Below, one piece after another: positions 46,051-57,481 of a stretch of 64,000 nt of DNA. Position numbers and translations under genes: made by a program. How positions within the stretch are numbered: position 1 is the stretch's first letter; every line of letters begins with the position of its first letter. Origin of the DNA: Lineus longissimus (Eukaryota > Nemertea > Pilidiophora > Heteronemertea > Lineidae); assembly GCF_910592395.1 (NCBI RefSeq), contig NC_088312.1, positions 16,003,292 to 16,067,291 on the forward strand. The letters are read 5' to 3'. Below the pieces are notes generated by a model. It saw only the letters and a list, made by a program, of their open reading frames with translations, did not search any database and was not told where the DNA came from.

Positions 46051-46247
46051 ATGGCTTCCGCATACAGTTCAGAGAGTGAGAGCAGTGAATTTGAGGATGT
46101 TTTGGTCGATACAGAAGGATATTTAAACGTTGAGCCGTACAGGTTCGAGCCATTAATATCACTAGATCATAATGAGAGTGATCATTCGGACAAAAGTGAT
46201 GAGGAAGTGGAGGATGAACGCCCTGAACGTGCAGGCAACAGAAAATG
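46051..46247 (+). CDS. P2RX7-C-like protein, exon 1 (nested gene)
   Basis: Starts MASAYSSESESSEFEDVLVD, continues YRFEPLISLD and an acidic tail, and ends AGNRKW. The Y-x-FEP plus acidic stretch followed by RxxNxxWC is the signature of the P2X7 receptor C-terminal ballast (P2RX7_C) domain, common as stand-alone proteins in marine invertebrates. The exon would end at 46247 with a GC-type donor GCAAGT, leaving TG of a Trp codon; the exon at 53499 supplies the missing G and continues CDCGNC. Lies antisense inside tomosyn intron a/b. Function of stand-alone forms is unknown to me. Confidence 0.6.
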
Positions 46248-46559
46248 GCAAGTTTTGTTTACATTCTGTTCTCTATGCACACAGCACTACATCATGACAT
46301 GCATCCACTACTACTATACATAATTGGACTTTATCTGATGCTCTGGCACTTCTTGGATGGCTTTGTATTGGTTCAATGGTTGTATGTATTTGAACAGTCT
46401 CTGAAGGACATTTGCCATCTGCCATGTCATGGACTCGGCCTCATCATCACTGAGACTGAGGGAAGCCAAGGAGGGCAACTAGCAACTGGTCTAGTGTTAA
46501 TCATCATTTTTTGTAAATACACTAGAATCACAGACAAGCCTATAGGCGAATATGGGTCG

Positions 46560-47808
46560 TCGCGTTGATGCCAGAACGTCCCCAAAGTTTGGAAATGTTG
46601 TTCTTAATTCCTCCGGGTTGGGGTACCTATGGCTTGATCAAATGAATATTAATGTGGATAACTGGAAAATATTATACTCTAATGCCCAGTAAACGATTAG
46701 AGATATTTGTCAACATGAAATTTTTGGTGAAATCGCAACAAATAAAAAACTCGATGTATAGTAATCTTATGTTTTCATTTGAACTTCAAACATATTTAAA
46801 TGATATTAAATCAGTGAAACACAGGGCTTGTATCACAAAATTAATGCTGGAAGCCCATTGTCTAAGAATCAAAACTGGGAGACACTGTAGTCTAAGAAAG
46901 TGTGAGGTTTGCAAGTCATGGGAGGTTGAGGATGATTTTCACTTCCTTGCGGTGTGCCCTAAATATGCGTCAAAACAGCAAAACTCATTGCAGTTGTAAT
47001 AGAAGTGATCTCCATTTTCTGTCTCTGTCGGATCTGACTACAATTTTTCTGAAAAATCCTTCACCTCCCTCTGCTGCGATTATCAACGAGTTCTTTAAAC
47101 TGCGTAACTCTATATTGTCCTGATTTCCATTATTATGTTTTTGTCTTTAAATATTTGTGATCTTATTTTGTATACCCTGTAACTTTATATTGTATATTTT
47201 GTAATTATTTTATGTAACCGTTGGCCCCTAGTGGGCGTTTTATAGTCTGGGCTCCTGACCTCACTCTCGCTGTCGTAGGTCAGGCAATAACAAAAATCTA
47301 TTAATAGAACAATAGCTTAAACCACCATTTCCACAAAAATTCTCATGCCTAATTTTTTTTAATATTATAAATAACCTATCCTGCAAAAACCAACGCAATC
47401 GGTCAAGGTTTAGCGTCCCAAATCGTACTTTTGCGAAAATGACAATATCGCTAAAAGTGACGTCATTATATGGGGAAACCCCTTTGTCTGAAACATAAAA
47501 TAACCGTAATCGCGCATTTTAAGAGTAATTCCGGTATTTCTACAGTGTAGAATGATGTGTTCAATAATAGTGCATAATCCTAGGACAGATACAGCGCTCA
47601 ATTCGACCGTAAAACGATAATTGGCTCGGGAAATTACAACAATGGCTGAATCTAAAAATAACACTCCTCTTTTCTGCCGTGTTATTTGTAGACGGTTGTT
47701 GTTACCTGACCCGTTCCTAAACCCTACCAAAAGCCCGGAGATCGAGGTCAGAGAACCAGACTATTTAGCGTTTTAGAGTAATAAAGAATTTGAATTTGAA
47801 TTTGAATT
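46560..47808 (+). pseudogene. LINE 3' end (non-LTR retrotransposon), C-terminal RT region
   Basis: One frame has LNSSGLGYLWLDQ (46591-46629); a shifted one (46652-46999) has CITKLMLEAHCLRIKTGRH, then CEVCKSWEVEDDFHFLAVCP, the CxxC...EDxxHFLxxCPxY zinc-like motif ending many CR1/jockey-type ORF2 proteins. A further shift continues to 47123. The 3' tail is AATAAAGAATTTGAATTTGA repeats (47780-47808). 5'-truncated and frameshifted. Confidence 0.7.
47780..47808 (+). repeat. TTTGAA-repeat LINE tail
   Basis: Tandem GAATTT copies immediately after AATAAA, typical of LINE clades that end in short tandem repeats rather than poly(A). Confidence 0.75.
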
Positions 47809-49784
47809 TTTCCACCGCTGTACCTTATTATCATAATTATGCCCACGTGATTAGCTGCTCGGTATTGACGAGCAAGTGACAGTCCTCATTTGCATGTACA
47901 TTAATGTCATTATTATGGCTGACGCGATCCTGTAAAGTTGTGCGTAATTTCTAATTTCTCGGCAAATACTTGATTGATTTCGTTGAAATTTGAGAGTATT
48001 ACAGATTAGATTACTGCTTACATTGGGTCTTCGTAGTTTCTTCATACATCATCGATAAAGACACGTAGCTTTGTGAAGAAACTCACCATACTGCTCGCTG
48101 GCCAGCACAACATTCCTGCATGCTACGTATACACGCTCATCAATTTTGAGCTCCCAATTAATAATTTTATTCATTTCGCATTTTACATGAGACGAAGGAC
48201 TTAATGAACAAGATAACGAACTTTAATGAAAACTTAAGTTTTATTACAATAGGACAAATACTGGCAACGCAATTTGCATTTCAATTCAACAACTGCCGAG
48301 CATCCTAGGGCTAAAACTATCTTCATTCATAGTCAATCTCGCCATTTAGCTAAACGGACCTGAAACAAATCGATTCAGCGTCTACACTTTTACTCCGATT
48401 TGTCTCAAAATTGGTGACAAAGAGGCTGAATGTACTGCAAACAATTCCTCCGAACCAAATTTTAAAAAAAATGATTTTAAAGATATTTTTTAGTGTAAAA
48501 TGCCCGTTGCTAGGCATGGTTGCTAGGCACATGCTGCCACAAACATAATGACAGAACCTGACAATAAGGGTCTGCTCTCGCGACGACCAATATAAGGTCT
48601 GGTGGGTTTGACCAGGCCTCAATAATAGCTCCTCCCACGAATAATACTCTTAATAGTGCTATTGCTAAAGGGTGGATAAGTTGACAACATGAAGGGGCTG
48701 AACAAAGCCGTTGACCAATAGGCAGCAGCAATAAAGTGCTGCGATCACCTGGTCACAGTCTTGAATTCTACATGTCAACTGGCCCAGTCTAAATCTGATC
48801 AGGCTTTTTTCATTCACGCGCTGTCCTATTGTCCAAATTGCAGAATACAAAGGGGAGCTGCTGTCTTTGAATAGCGCTGCCCGTACTGGTAAACACTTTT
48901 GTGATCGGTAATGAGTTGTCTTAGATCGTTGGACGTAATAGGCCTAATGCATTACAGTACAACCGTGACCACAATGTTGATGAATCGTGGTAGTCAAGTG
49001 GATTTTAATTCTCTGATGTTGTCAGAGACATACAGGGACAATAAAACCTTGGCAAACATTTCACCCTGAAAGTTTACTTCGTGGTCATGATGACTTGAGG
49101 GACTCCCCAGTAACTTTCTCCTGCCACATTCCTGTTAGAGTCCCTTTCTCCTAGAACAAGTGCTTAGCTGCTGAGTGAGTGTGTAAATCCACATCCGCTG
49201 CGACTTCCACTAGGTTCCACTTCCACTAGGTTCCACATCTTAAGGGCTGCACATCCATAAACAGGGAGTGTATTAGTTAGTTTTTTTGGAGGGGGATTTG
49301 CCATCCCCACCCCCTCTAACTACGCCCCTCTGAACAGACTTAGAGTGATCCATTGCACCAAGGGGAAGGGTAGGGAAAGATCCATTGCCGGCTCCGCATG
49401 TCTCAGTCTCATCAAGTGACTGTAAGGGGTCTCCTCAAACTTTGATCTTGTGTAAGAACTGATAAGATGCAAATGAATGGAACTTTACAACTATGAGCTG
49501 AATTTCCTGTTGGTAAAGGTTGCACACCATGTACCCCCCAAGCAAAAGGATAGCCTATGTTACTGGGTGGTTGAGTGGAGGGATTGCTCCATCCGAGGTG
49601 GGTGCTCATGGGGGGGGGGGGGGGCATTACCAACACAAATGCTTCAGCTCCTAGTTCACACTTCTTCTGGTGCCAGTTTCTTTTCTTCACAGTTACCTGT
49701 ATCATACTTTATGCGATAAAAGTTTCTAAACTTAACCCCTTCCAGGGAGAGGATGTGAAGTGAAGGTAAAGTTTTTAACACCCT
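47809..49784. other. Intron sequence without recognised gene
   Basis: A segment at 48590-48650 resembles, inverted, 53405-53460 (GGGAGGAGCTAT...CCAGACCTTAT), so an unnamed repeat is present. A G-rich run is at 49611-49624. Confidence 0.4.
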
Positions 49785-49918
49785 AGACATTGGGTGATAT
49801 GAATAAAGACTAGCAAATGCTTTTATCTAAATCTCCATGTACTTTTACACTATGCCTTCCTGTACAAAACCGGAGTAATAGCATTTGCTAGTCTTTATTC
49901 ATATCACCCATTGTCTGT
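49785..49918. repeat. Palindromic MITE, ~35-bp inverted arms
   Basis: GGGTGATATGAATAAAGACT and AGCAAATGCT (49792-49821) are inverted at 49880-49910. Total about 134 bp, no coding. Confidence 0.85.
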
Positions 49919-50593
49919 AAACCAATAACAGAGTGCAATTGGATTACAAAGCTAAATAATTAGAAATAAGATTTTAAATAAAAGTATAAGTTCATCTATA
50001 AAGGTTCTAAGTCTTACAGACCAGATACATGTACATTAAAAAAATTTGTAATAGACATGTCATTTCACCTTTGATTGTTACATGACTGCCTTAATGCAGC
50101 ATAAATTAACTCTTGAGTTAAATCGCACTCAATAACAATAGGCTTCAGCAGCATGAATTAGCCGAGGTACATTTAGATGCACTCTGAAACGTCTAGTTAT
50201 ACTGTACATTTATGTGCATAAACCTTAAAGTTATACAGTCAGCATTTAGCAATATCTAGCATCTTGACTTTCAAGAAACAACTCTCAACCCAATAGAGCC
50301 ACTGCCGCCCTGAACCGCCTTGCTACGAGCCGCCACGTCCGCCCTGAACCGCCATATCGACGATGTCCTTTAAAACCGCTGGAAAACCCCACTTGGGAAT
50401 CTCCGGCTATGTCATCATATTCATATCATCAAGGGAATGCCCTTAGGTATCCAAATATGGAATAATATATGCGCGTTCCTATTCTAGGTTTCGCGGAATC
50501 ACATAGGGAATCCCCAAATTGCGAGGCGGGCTCCTCCTTCTGTTTTTGTGTAACAACACCGATATTGCATGTATTGATTGAGAGTTCTCTGAA

Positions 50594-50713
50594 ATGGCCA
50601 AGAATTTGCGTCGTTTGGAGGAAATACTGAATGAATTTGACGATTCAGGAGATGATTCAGGACCCCTCGATGATGGAGAGTCGGACATCGATGTCCACAT
50701 CACAGTAGAATCG
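50594..50713 (+). pseudogene. piggyBac transposase N-terminal exon remnant
   Basis: MAKNLRRLEEILNEFDDSGD followed by DDGESDIDVHITVES, 40 codons, ending at a donor GTGAGA. Acidic Asp/Ser-rich N-termini like this are usual in piggyBac-derived transposases. The catalytic part is missing. Confidence 0.6.
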
Positions 50714-50956
50714 GTGAGATTTGCATCACAATAATCAGCTGATTTCATTGTTTGCATTACCATGGCGCCAATGTAAACAATAACAGATGCACGTGTGATC
50801 GAGGTATGGTTTGGGAGATGTTTTATGCCTCGGGTGTTCATTCAAAGCATCTATCAGCTATGTTTCCTCTTATTTTAATCAGGTCACAAGGTAACACTGA
50901 CAACAGTTACACATTTATGCAGTTTGAATGTGGCTGAAAAGAGGATTTTTCATCAA

Positions 50957-50983
50957 AGGTCAAAAGGTCAAGGTCAAAGGTCA
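50957..50983 (+). promoter_or_regulatory. Array of four AGGTCA nuclear-receptor half-sites
   Basis: AGGTCA at 50957, 50965, 50971 and 50978, the last pair forming a perfect DR1 (AGGTCAAAGGTCA), the class bound by RXR heterodimers, HNF4 or COUP-TF type receptors. Functional use is not known. Confidence 0.6.
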
Positions 50984-51375
50984 CGAAAAAATGACCCCCC
51001 ACCAAAATGTTTGAAAATCTTAATTCTTTAGTTCATGACCTTTCACATAAATATAACTTGTAATATATGGTTTTGAAGTCGAACAATACATAAAAATCAT
51101 TTTAAAAATTCATGTCTGAATTTGTGAAACCCTTAAAAAAATAGGTGGTTATAGATGGAAAGTGCAAAAAAAATAGGTGGCTCTATTGGGTTAAAATCCT
51201 TGAGGCATCCTAACCAAGTAGAAAGCGGTTAATCGTCAATGCTCCACTAACATTCTCGTCTTCCATAAATCTTAAAACATCCATGGCTATCCCTGTCATG
51301 TACATAAACATGTTGAATAGAAAATGGTTCAAATTGACAACGCCCCACTGTGCCCTGTCTTTCTTAAACAAAAAC

Positions 51376-51612
51376 AATAGTTGCGCTCTTAAAATCCTAA
51401 GCTACTGCAGTCAAACAGAAGTGAGTAATCCTCAAGACTCCACTGAAACACTAGTTGCGGCGCTCTTAAAATCCTTAAAGCTACTGCAGTCAAACAGAAG
51501 TGAGTAATCCTCAAGACTCCACTGAAACACTAGTTGCGGCGCTCTTAAAATCCTTAAAGCTACTGCAGTCAAACAGAAGTGCGTAATCCTCATGGTTTCA
51601 ATAGGAACGTTC
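51376..51612 (+). repeat. 79-bp tandem repeat, about three units
   Basis: Unit contains GCGCTCTTAAAATCCTTAAA and GTGAGTAATCCTCAAGACTC and CACTGAAACACTAGTTGC. The second and third units are almost identical. Confidence 0.95.
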
Positions 51613-51622
51613 ACATGATCAG

Positions 51623-53002
51623 TTACTCATCGTTACCATTCTCATCACTGTCACTGTGGGCTGGCATGTCCACAAACAACACTGCATCACCATCATTGTT
51701 ATTCTCATCAGCGTTGTGGTGATCAGCGTCCACTGGCACTGCTTCCTCTGCTGCCCCGTCGCGATCCAACAGGACCTCAAATCCACGGTGAAACATCAGT
51801 CCAAGCGCTGCTGATGATCGCTACTACATCTCGTAGTCTGATAGGATCGCATTGGCCATCCATGCCCGTCCTCTCCTTTTTCCACCTTTTCCAATGCCTT
51901 CTAATCTTTGACTTGAAGGAGTACATGACGGCGATATCCAAAGGCTGAGCCAGTGACGTGCAGCCTGCAGGGACGAATTGCAGGATACCCCCAAGGTTTG
52001 TTACTGCCATACCGAAGTCCTCTGACCGATGCACCCGGTATCTGTCGACAAGAAGTGCAAAGTTCTCATTCTGTCTATCCTCTTCAACGTGTGGTTCAAA
52101 GATTTCTGTCATCCAGTGCAGAGCAGTTTAAGGCGCATCAATCCAGTTTGAGATGAGGTAACAACAACATTATCTGGAAGGTCCATTGCTTCTAGCTCTG
52201 CCAGCTGTCCGACAAACCCTCTGCGAGGAAATGTTATGTGGGCCTTGAGCTTGTCTCCCGCTCTCGAGATGCATAACGTGACTGTACATCCTAATTTGAC
52301 GTTTGTTCTGGAAGTACGTATATCAATGTTCATTTCACCACGCGTGCTACAGGTGTAGAGGCAAGGACAATCAAACAATACAAAAGTCTGGTCCATATTG
52401 AATAGCTCCTCTGGCCTTAGGTGATATACAACAACAAGAGCGTTTAATTCATCTCGTAGAACGGTGATGCGAGCTTGAGCATCGGCTGGGATAAGCGTGC
52501 TGTTTTTATTCTTCTTACGAAAGGAAATCCTTTTCCTCTCCTTGAAGCGATCACACCATCCCACCGACGCTTGAAAGCGCACGTGCTCTGGTCTTCTCTG
52601 GATGAGACGGTCCCTTTCTTCCTGTGGCAGATCATCCCACCATTCGTTAAAGAGATGGGTGGCTTTCTCCTGTATCTCTAAACATGAAACTGTTAGTCCT
52701 TTGGCCCTTTCGACAAGAAACCACCCGTGTAGCATGTGTTCAATTTCGGGCCAGTAACCATCATGATCATCCCGTAGTTTGCGGCGAGCTTTCTTGTGGT
52801 CCGTTGCAGCTTCTTCAAACTTTGTTCGTTGCGGTTCCCACTTTCGGAATGTATCGAATGGTATCCGGTAGTGCTCGGCATATTCACGAGCAGTCTGTAC
52901 CGTTCCAGCAGCCAGGACATTTTCGAAGTCAGTTAGATGTTGACGTTTTTCTTTAACTGTATAGCTTCGGCGGCGGGCAGGTAACCCACCTTCCGCCATC
53001 AT
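51623..53002 (-). pseudogene. pogo/Tigger-like DDE_1 transposase, two frameshifts
   Basis: From ATG 53002 the frame encodes an N-terminal HTH (YTVKEKRQHLTDFENVL...YRIPFDTFRKW), a CENP-B/Tc5-type HTH (WFLVERAKGLTVSCLEIQEK, then ASVGWCDRFKERKRIS) and the first catalytic Asp in FNMDQTF (residue 204). After a frameshift near 52110 it continues WMTEIFEPHV, LLVDRYRVH (second Asp) and CTSLAQPLDIAVMYSFKSKI (third acidic residue). After a second shift near 51800 it runs MFHRGFEVLLDRDG and an acidic Asp/Asn tail ending at the TAA at 51625-51623. Pogo-type elements mobilise into TA and have given rise to CENP-B and JRK proteins; TIRs were not found here. Decayed copy. Confidence 0.88.
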
Positions 53003-53498
53003 TGAGTCTTCGATTTGTACTGATCTGAACGTCTCCTTCCATGTAGATGTTGTTTTAAGCCCTTCCTAACTAAACGTTTTTTACCAATGAAATGGAAGCA
53101 TTAATTTTACCAAAGCATGTTGCTTTAAAGTCCACGCAAAGCAATAAATCAAAGAATGAGGAATCCTAACAATGAGGCAGCCACCACGGTGTATGCCTGA
53201 TCTATAATTGGTCCAAGAAAGATGAGTAGCTACTGATCAAGCATTGTATAGTGATCACCACCTATTGCCTAATCAATAGGATACTGTAGCCTGAAGAGCG
53301 TGTCAATCATTCATGAAGTAAAACTGGTCATTGACACGTTCAAATTTTGACAAGGCATTCAACTTGGCTACCCATGGTGAATTAGTGTAGTATTATCATT
53401 TGAATGGCATTTCTGGGAGGAGCTATGACTTAGGCCAGGTCATGCCTACCAGACCTTATATCTGGGATTCTAGTGTATGTAAACGTTTATCACTTCAG

Positions 53499-53633
53499 GT
53501 GTGACTGTGGAAACTGCACAGCTCAAATCACTGGAACAGAGTCGATGTGCTGCAGTGACTATTCCCCAGTTCTGGCCAAGAAGGAAAGTTATGAGCCAGA
53601 TGGAGTTGCCTGCATAACTCTGTCGCTGTCACT
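53499..53633 (+). CDS. P2RX7-C-like protein, exon 2 (cysteine motif)
   Basis: After acceptor CACTTCAG (53491-53498) the frame reads (W)CDCGNCTAQITGTESMCCSD and then KKESYEPDGVACIT. C-x-C-x2-C and the later CC and C residues are the zinc-ligand pattern of the P2RX7_C domain. Phase fits exon 1. The 3' border is uncertain: after CIT the frame becomes a Leu/Ser repeat without domain character and no strong donor is visible, so the gene may be truncated here. Confidence 0.6.
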
Positions 53634-53874
53634 GACACTGACCTGTGTCGCTGTCACCTTGCTATGGTTGGAACACAAGAAGACACTATGTGGTATCACA
53701 GGCCCCAATAGGGCCTACACATTATGTATAACAACCGACCTCAGCAGCCTCGGGCATTAAATGCAATTGACATGGTTGTGTAGCCACTGTACAGTGGATG
53801 ACATGTGCCATTTGGGTAGTATGAGTGTTGTGTGCATCAGCAGTGTATAAATCATGAAATAGTGTTCAACTCAC

Positions 53875-54228
53875 TTCTTGATGTTTACGTTTTTTGGCTA
53901 ACGAACGTTCCTTTGGAGGCTGTCGCATGTAAGTGGGGTTGGTTAAATCGAATACAGATGGAACAGCTGTTTTTAACAAGTGGCAATTAATATTCAGTTG
54001 GATGCAGATATCCGGCTTCATGTGATAATCAGTATCGATAAAGTGATCACTGCAAAGTTTGGCCGAAGGCCCAGGCTTCCAACACTCCAAACGTTTGCAC
54101 TTCCGAATCCACAGCTTCCTCCTCTCTCGTTCAACTGGCTTTGGAAATTCATGAAAATGGGTCCCATCCGTCATTCGATTGTTCTTTGTGCTATCCTTCA
54201 CACAATTCGGAGCCACACAATACACCAT
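53875..54228 (-). CDS. THAP zinc-finger domain exon
   Basis: The frame starts MVYCVAPNCVKDS and continues THFHEFPKP, RRKLWIRKCKR, KLCSDHFIDTDY and LKTAVPSVFDL. The C2CH zinc ligands (C-x4-C...C-x2-H), the conserved Trp and Pro residues and the AVPSxF end match a complete THAP domain, a sequence-specific DNA-binding fold shared with P-element transposases. It ends at residue 118 with donor GTGAGT (53874-53869), phase 0, so it is a first exon; no downstream exon was found between here and the P2RX7-C-like exon. It may belong to a THAP-carrying transposon or a small nested gene on the tomosyn strand. Confidence 0.85.
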
Positions 54229-54239
54229 AGTGAATGAAA

Positions 54240-56436
54240 CACATTACTTCCAGGTGTGCATAATTAATTAAGGCCCTCCTGCTTTTATGATTGCATGACA
54301 TGTACAGATAGCCTGATCTACATCACAACTTTTGCTTAACCCGCCGCCTGGCTCTAACAAGCCAGTTGCTAGCCTGATTAGGTAATCAAGTTGTCAAACA
54401 CATAATTGGCTATATCTTCAAAATGGATGGAGCTAATTGCATTTGGTTTTCTGTATTGTATAAAGTGTTAGGTACACTTTTGAAATCGTCTTACAGCAGA
54501 AAATGGCAAAAAACCTGGAGTTATGGCCTTTAAAATGGTACTTTCTCCATGCTCATAACTTTTTCCCAGAGTTAATCAGCGAGGAATGCTTTCACAGCCA
54601 AAAAGATTCATCCAAGCTTGTCAAACCATGAAATTTTCGTTCTACATTATGTGTGATATTTTCAGGGTTTGGGGGCGCTGAAGGGGGTGATTTTTGATGG
54701 CTTTTAACCCGTAAATCAGCATTTTGACCATAACTGGTTAATTTGAGCCCCAAAACCACATAAGTAAGCCAGTAGGACTGAAACTTCATTATTTTCTTCA
54801 TATCAAACACACCTTGTTCTAAATTTATGAGATATTATATTTTAAATGGCAAATACCATTAAACTGGTCTGGTGAGACCACGCATTGATCTCAAACTGAA
54901 TTACTTTCGTGTACAATCATGAGCTGATTGGTTTAATCCAGGTGCGTGACCGATAGGGAACCTTCGACACATAAGGCCTTTATGCCAAAAAAATTGCTTC
55001 CTCTACACACTTCACGCAAGCTGCACTTTGAAACCATGTTGCAAATGCCAGGCAGTGAGTTAAAGCTTACGGATTAATTCTCGAGTAAGACAGAAGCCGA
55101 GCTCTCGGGAATGTTTGTGATGTGCATTTAGATTTTCTACTGAATAGATAAGGCCTTGCCTTCTGAAATTTACAGAAAGTTTACTGAATTTTCCTGAAAT
55201 TTAATCTTGCTCAGCAATGCAAGAATTGTTCAAAGCACGATCTACACACTGCCGACAACAGCTCTGTTCTATGTGTGGTACAGGTGAGATACGCACAAGA
55301 CTACTGGTTAGAAGATAGTGTGTGATTGACTGAGACTGATAGACCTGGTCAATGCCGGTTTCTGTTACCTAATGAAATCGAAGCTTACTAACAATGTTCG
55401 TCTGGAATGTTTGTCTGGTGACGATCAGTCAAATATATTCATGATCGGTGAGTGCAAATCATGTTTCCAGACTAAAGCAGGTATTACGAATGCTTTTTCT
55501 TCGAATATGCGAGGAGTGCGATTGACTGCGGCCTTCCTCGAAATTTACGAGCGCTATGGAGTGCGGGAGTGATCGCACCCATCAAAAAGAATGGCCTGAT
55601 ATACCCATTACCCCCAGTGCATGAATCAAAAGCGAGGCATTCTCTGCCGACAGCGTAGGATGCACATTGAGTGAGACAAGGCCAGAGATCACTATAAAAA
55701 ATATTTGGATAAAATGTCTGAACATGATTCGACCACCGACTGCTGAACTGTAAACTGACCAAATGGGTATATTCAGTGCACAGCACAAATGCACAGCACA
55801 AACATTCCCAAAACCTCGGCTTCGGGTTTACTCGGGAAGGTCTATTTGACCCGTCAGCTTTAACCCTTCATTATAAACACTGTTCAAAGACGGCAGAGTA
55901 TACTAACACAGAAGTAAAAATTAGCATGTTCCACAGCTGTAGGGAAGTCATACTAAGACTGCACTGCTGGTCAACATCAGCAACAGGGTTGAAAGAAATG
56001 TGCTATTTTAGTCAAAGACAAATGGCCAATTTCCACAAATTATGAAATAAAAACCCCACAAATAATATCAAGTATCATTATTAGATGTTCCTGTGACAAA
56101 AATGTGAATATGATCCATTTCATAGTTTATGATTAAAACACTTAGTTTTGGCCCCCTGGTTGCCAAAACGAACCTTGGATCAAACATAAATCAAGTCTCA
56201 GAGGTGGTCACTTGGCCCAGGGTGTACCCAAATTTCTAACCCTAAGTTTCTGGTCAATAATTGCTATGTTTAGGCAAAAAGTAATCAACTCTTCAGAGAT
56301 CCCTCATGTCTGGAGAAGATCTGTCACATTTTGCAGTGGTGCTGAAAACTCTAATTACCCATTTGTCATGATTGAAAGCAATTAAAACAGCTTTCTCAAC
56401 CATACAAATGTAGATACAGCTTAAAAGCTGACTTAC
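54240..56436. other. Intron sequence, short D-core remnant only
   Basis: A family D core remnant (TTTTGGCCCCCTGGTTGCCA) is at 56145-56165. No other repeat or gene recognised. Confidence 0.4.
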
Positions 56437-56512
56437 CCACTCTTTGTGCTGCACCACTGTAACTTGGCTATTGGTTTACAAGGGTCTGGTTTGCCATCTT
56501 TGCCCATTTTTG
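56437..56512 (-). CDS. STXBP5: Tomosyn (STXBP5 orthologue), exon a (most 5' in window)
   Basis: Tomosyn is a cytosolic Lgl-family protein; N-terminal WD40 repeats form beta-propellers and a C-terminal R-SNARE motif binds syntaxin/SNAP-25 and restrains vesicle fusion. This 76-nt exon encodes the KDGKPDPCKP segment ahead of a conserved GEPF strand of the first propeller. It has an acceptor TTCAG (56513-56517) and a donor GTAAGT (56436-56431) on the minus strand. It ends with two bases of a Gly codon, exactly completed by the first base of the next exon at 26279, about 30.2 kb away. Family assignment rests on recognising the continuous protein across all ten exons; preceding exons were looked for to 64000 and not found. 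Confidence 0.92.
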
Positions 56513-57481
56513 CTGAATATAAAAAGGAAAAATAATACATGAAATGTACAATAACAGACATAGCTTCTGGATGTAAACATAACAGGACATTGAAAGAATG
56601 AACTAGCCCTGCAATCTCCCATGGGCATAGTTAATCCAATTCAAATCACCAAGGCTTGCCCAGGGATGCAGGCCAACACCCCTGATCACTTCACACACTT
56701 CACAAGTAACAGCCAGCATGAGTGTCCCCAGGCAAGTACAATGGCATCACCCTCTTAACCCTTAGAGTGACGCAGACATTTGGTAACATCCAATAAATAC
56801 CACATCCACAGGCCGCCAGCGTTTCGGTACATCTTTGACATCGTCAATGCAATACTGCCCCTAGCGATCTTTGATGAAACTAAATTTCCTGGAATTATCC
56901 TGGTATTGATTCAGTGAAACTTAGGCTAGATGTAACAGCAGTTTTGATTGGATGATGGCTGAAACTGACGTGTTTTTGAGCAAATGTAAAGTTGCAAAAC
57001 AAATTTTAGTAGCCACTATCCTTCTAGACATTTAACAGCCAGGGGCCATTGTGCTCACCGTATAGATATTTGGTGCTTTGGAATTCATCCTGGTTAAGAA
57101 ACATTGTACATGTAGAGTATATAGGTCAAACCAAAGTCGGTATGACATGTGATGTATCGTTGCTTGGAGTAAGTACCATAAGAATATCATCAAAAACAAG
57201 TCACTAATAAATGAGATATTGCACTTTTCACCTATTTAATTTTGGCCTCCTGGTGGCCAAGTTGAGTACCAGATCAGATCAAAATTCGGTGTCCGAGGTA
57301 ACATGACGTAGGGAGTCATGTGTACCAAATTTCAAGTTAATAGCTTTAGTAGTTAAGAAACGTGCCATAGTTACACTCAAATGACCAATTTACGCCATTT
57401 GACCTCTGTGACCTTGAAAAGCAGGTCAAAGCAAAAACCTATATGATATGTGTTTTATCCTTGCTAGGAAAACCTACCATA

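Larger units (their letters stand above)
50289..51190 (+). mobile_element. piggyBac-like non-autonomous element with retained first exon
   Basis: Inverted ends CCCAATAGAGCCAC at 50289 and GTGGCTCTATTGGG ending 51190, flanked by TCAA (mutated TTAA, 50285-50288) and TTAA (51191-51194), the piggyBac target. 902 bp. Contains an acidic first exon (50594-50713) but no DDE core. Confidence 0.8.
26280..56436 (-). other. 30.2-kb tomosyn intron a/b, a transposon-filled intron
   Basis: Defined by donor GTAAGT at 56436 and acceptor TTTCAG at 26280 with matching phase. Contents include Helentron-like copies, a fold-back MITE, the DIRS element with its 4.4-kb fold-back insertion, a nested P2RX7-C-like gene, a LINE end, a piggyBac derivative, a pogo pseudogene and a THAP exon. 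Confidence 0.9.

Noticed and set aside
47410-47730. 106-codon minus-strand frame inside the LINE 3' region
   Set aside because: No similarity I recognise; lies between the LINE coding end and its tail, likely chance.
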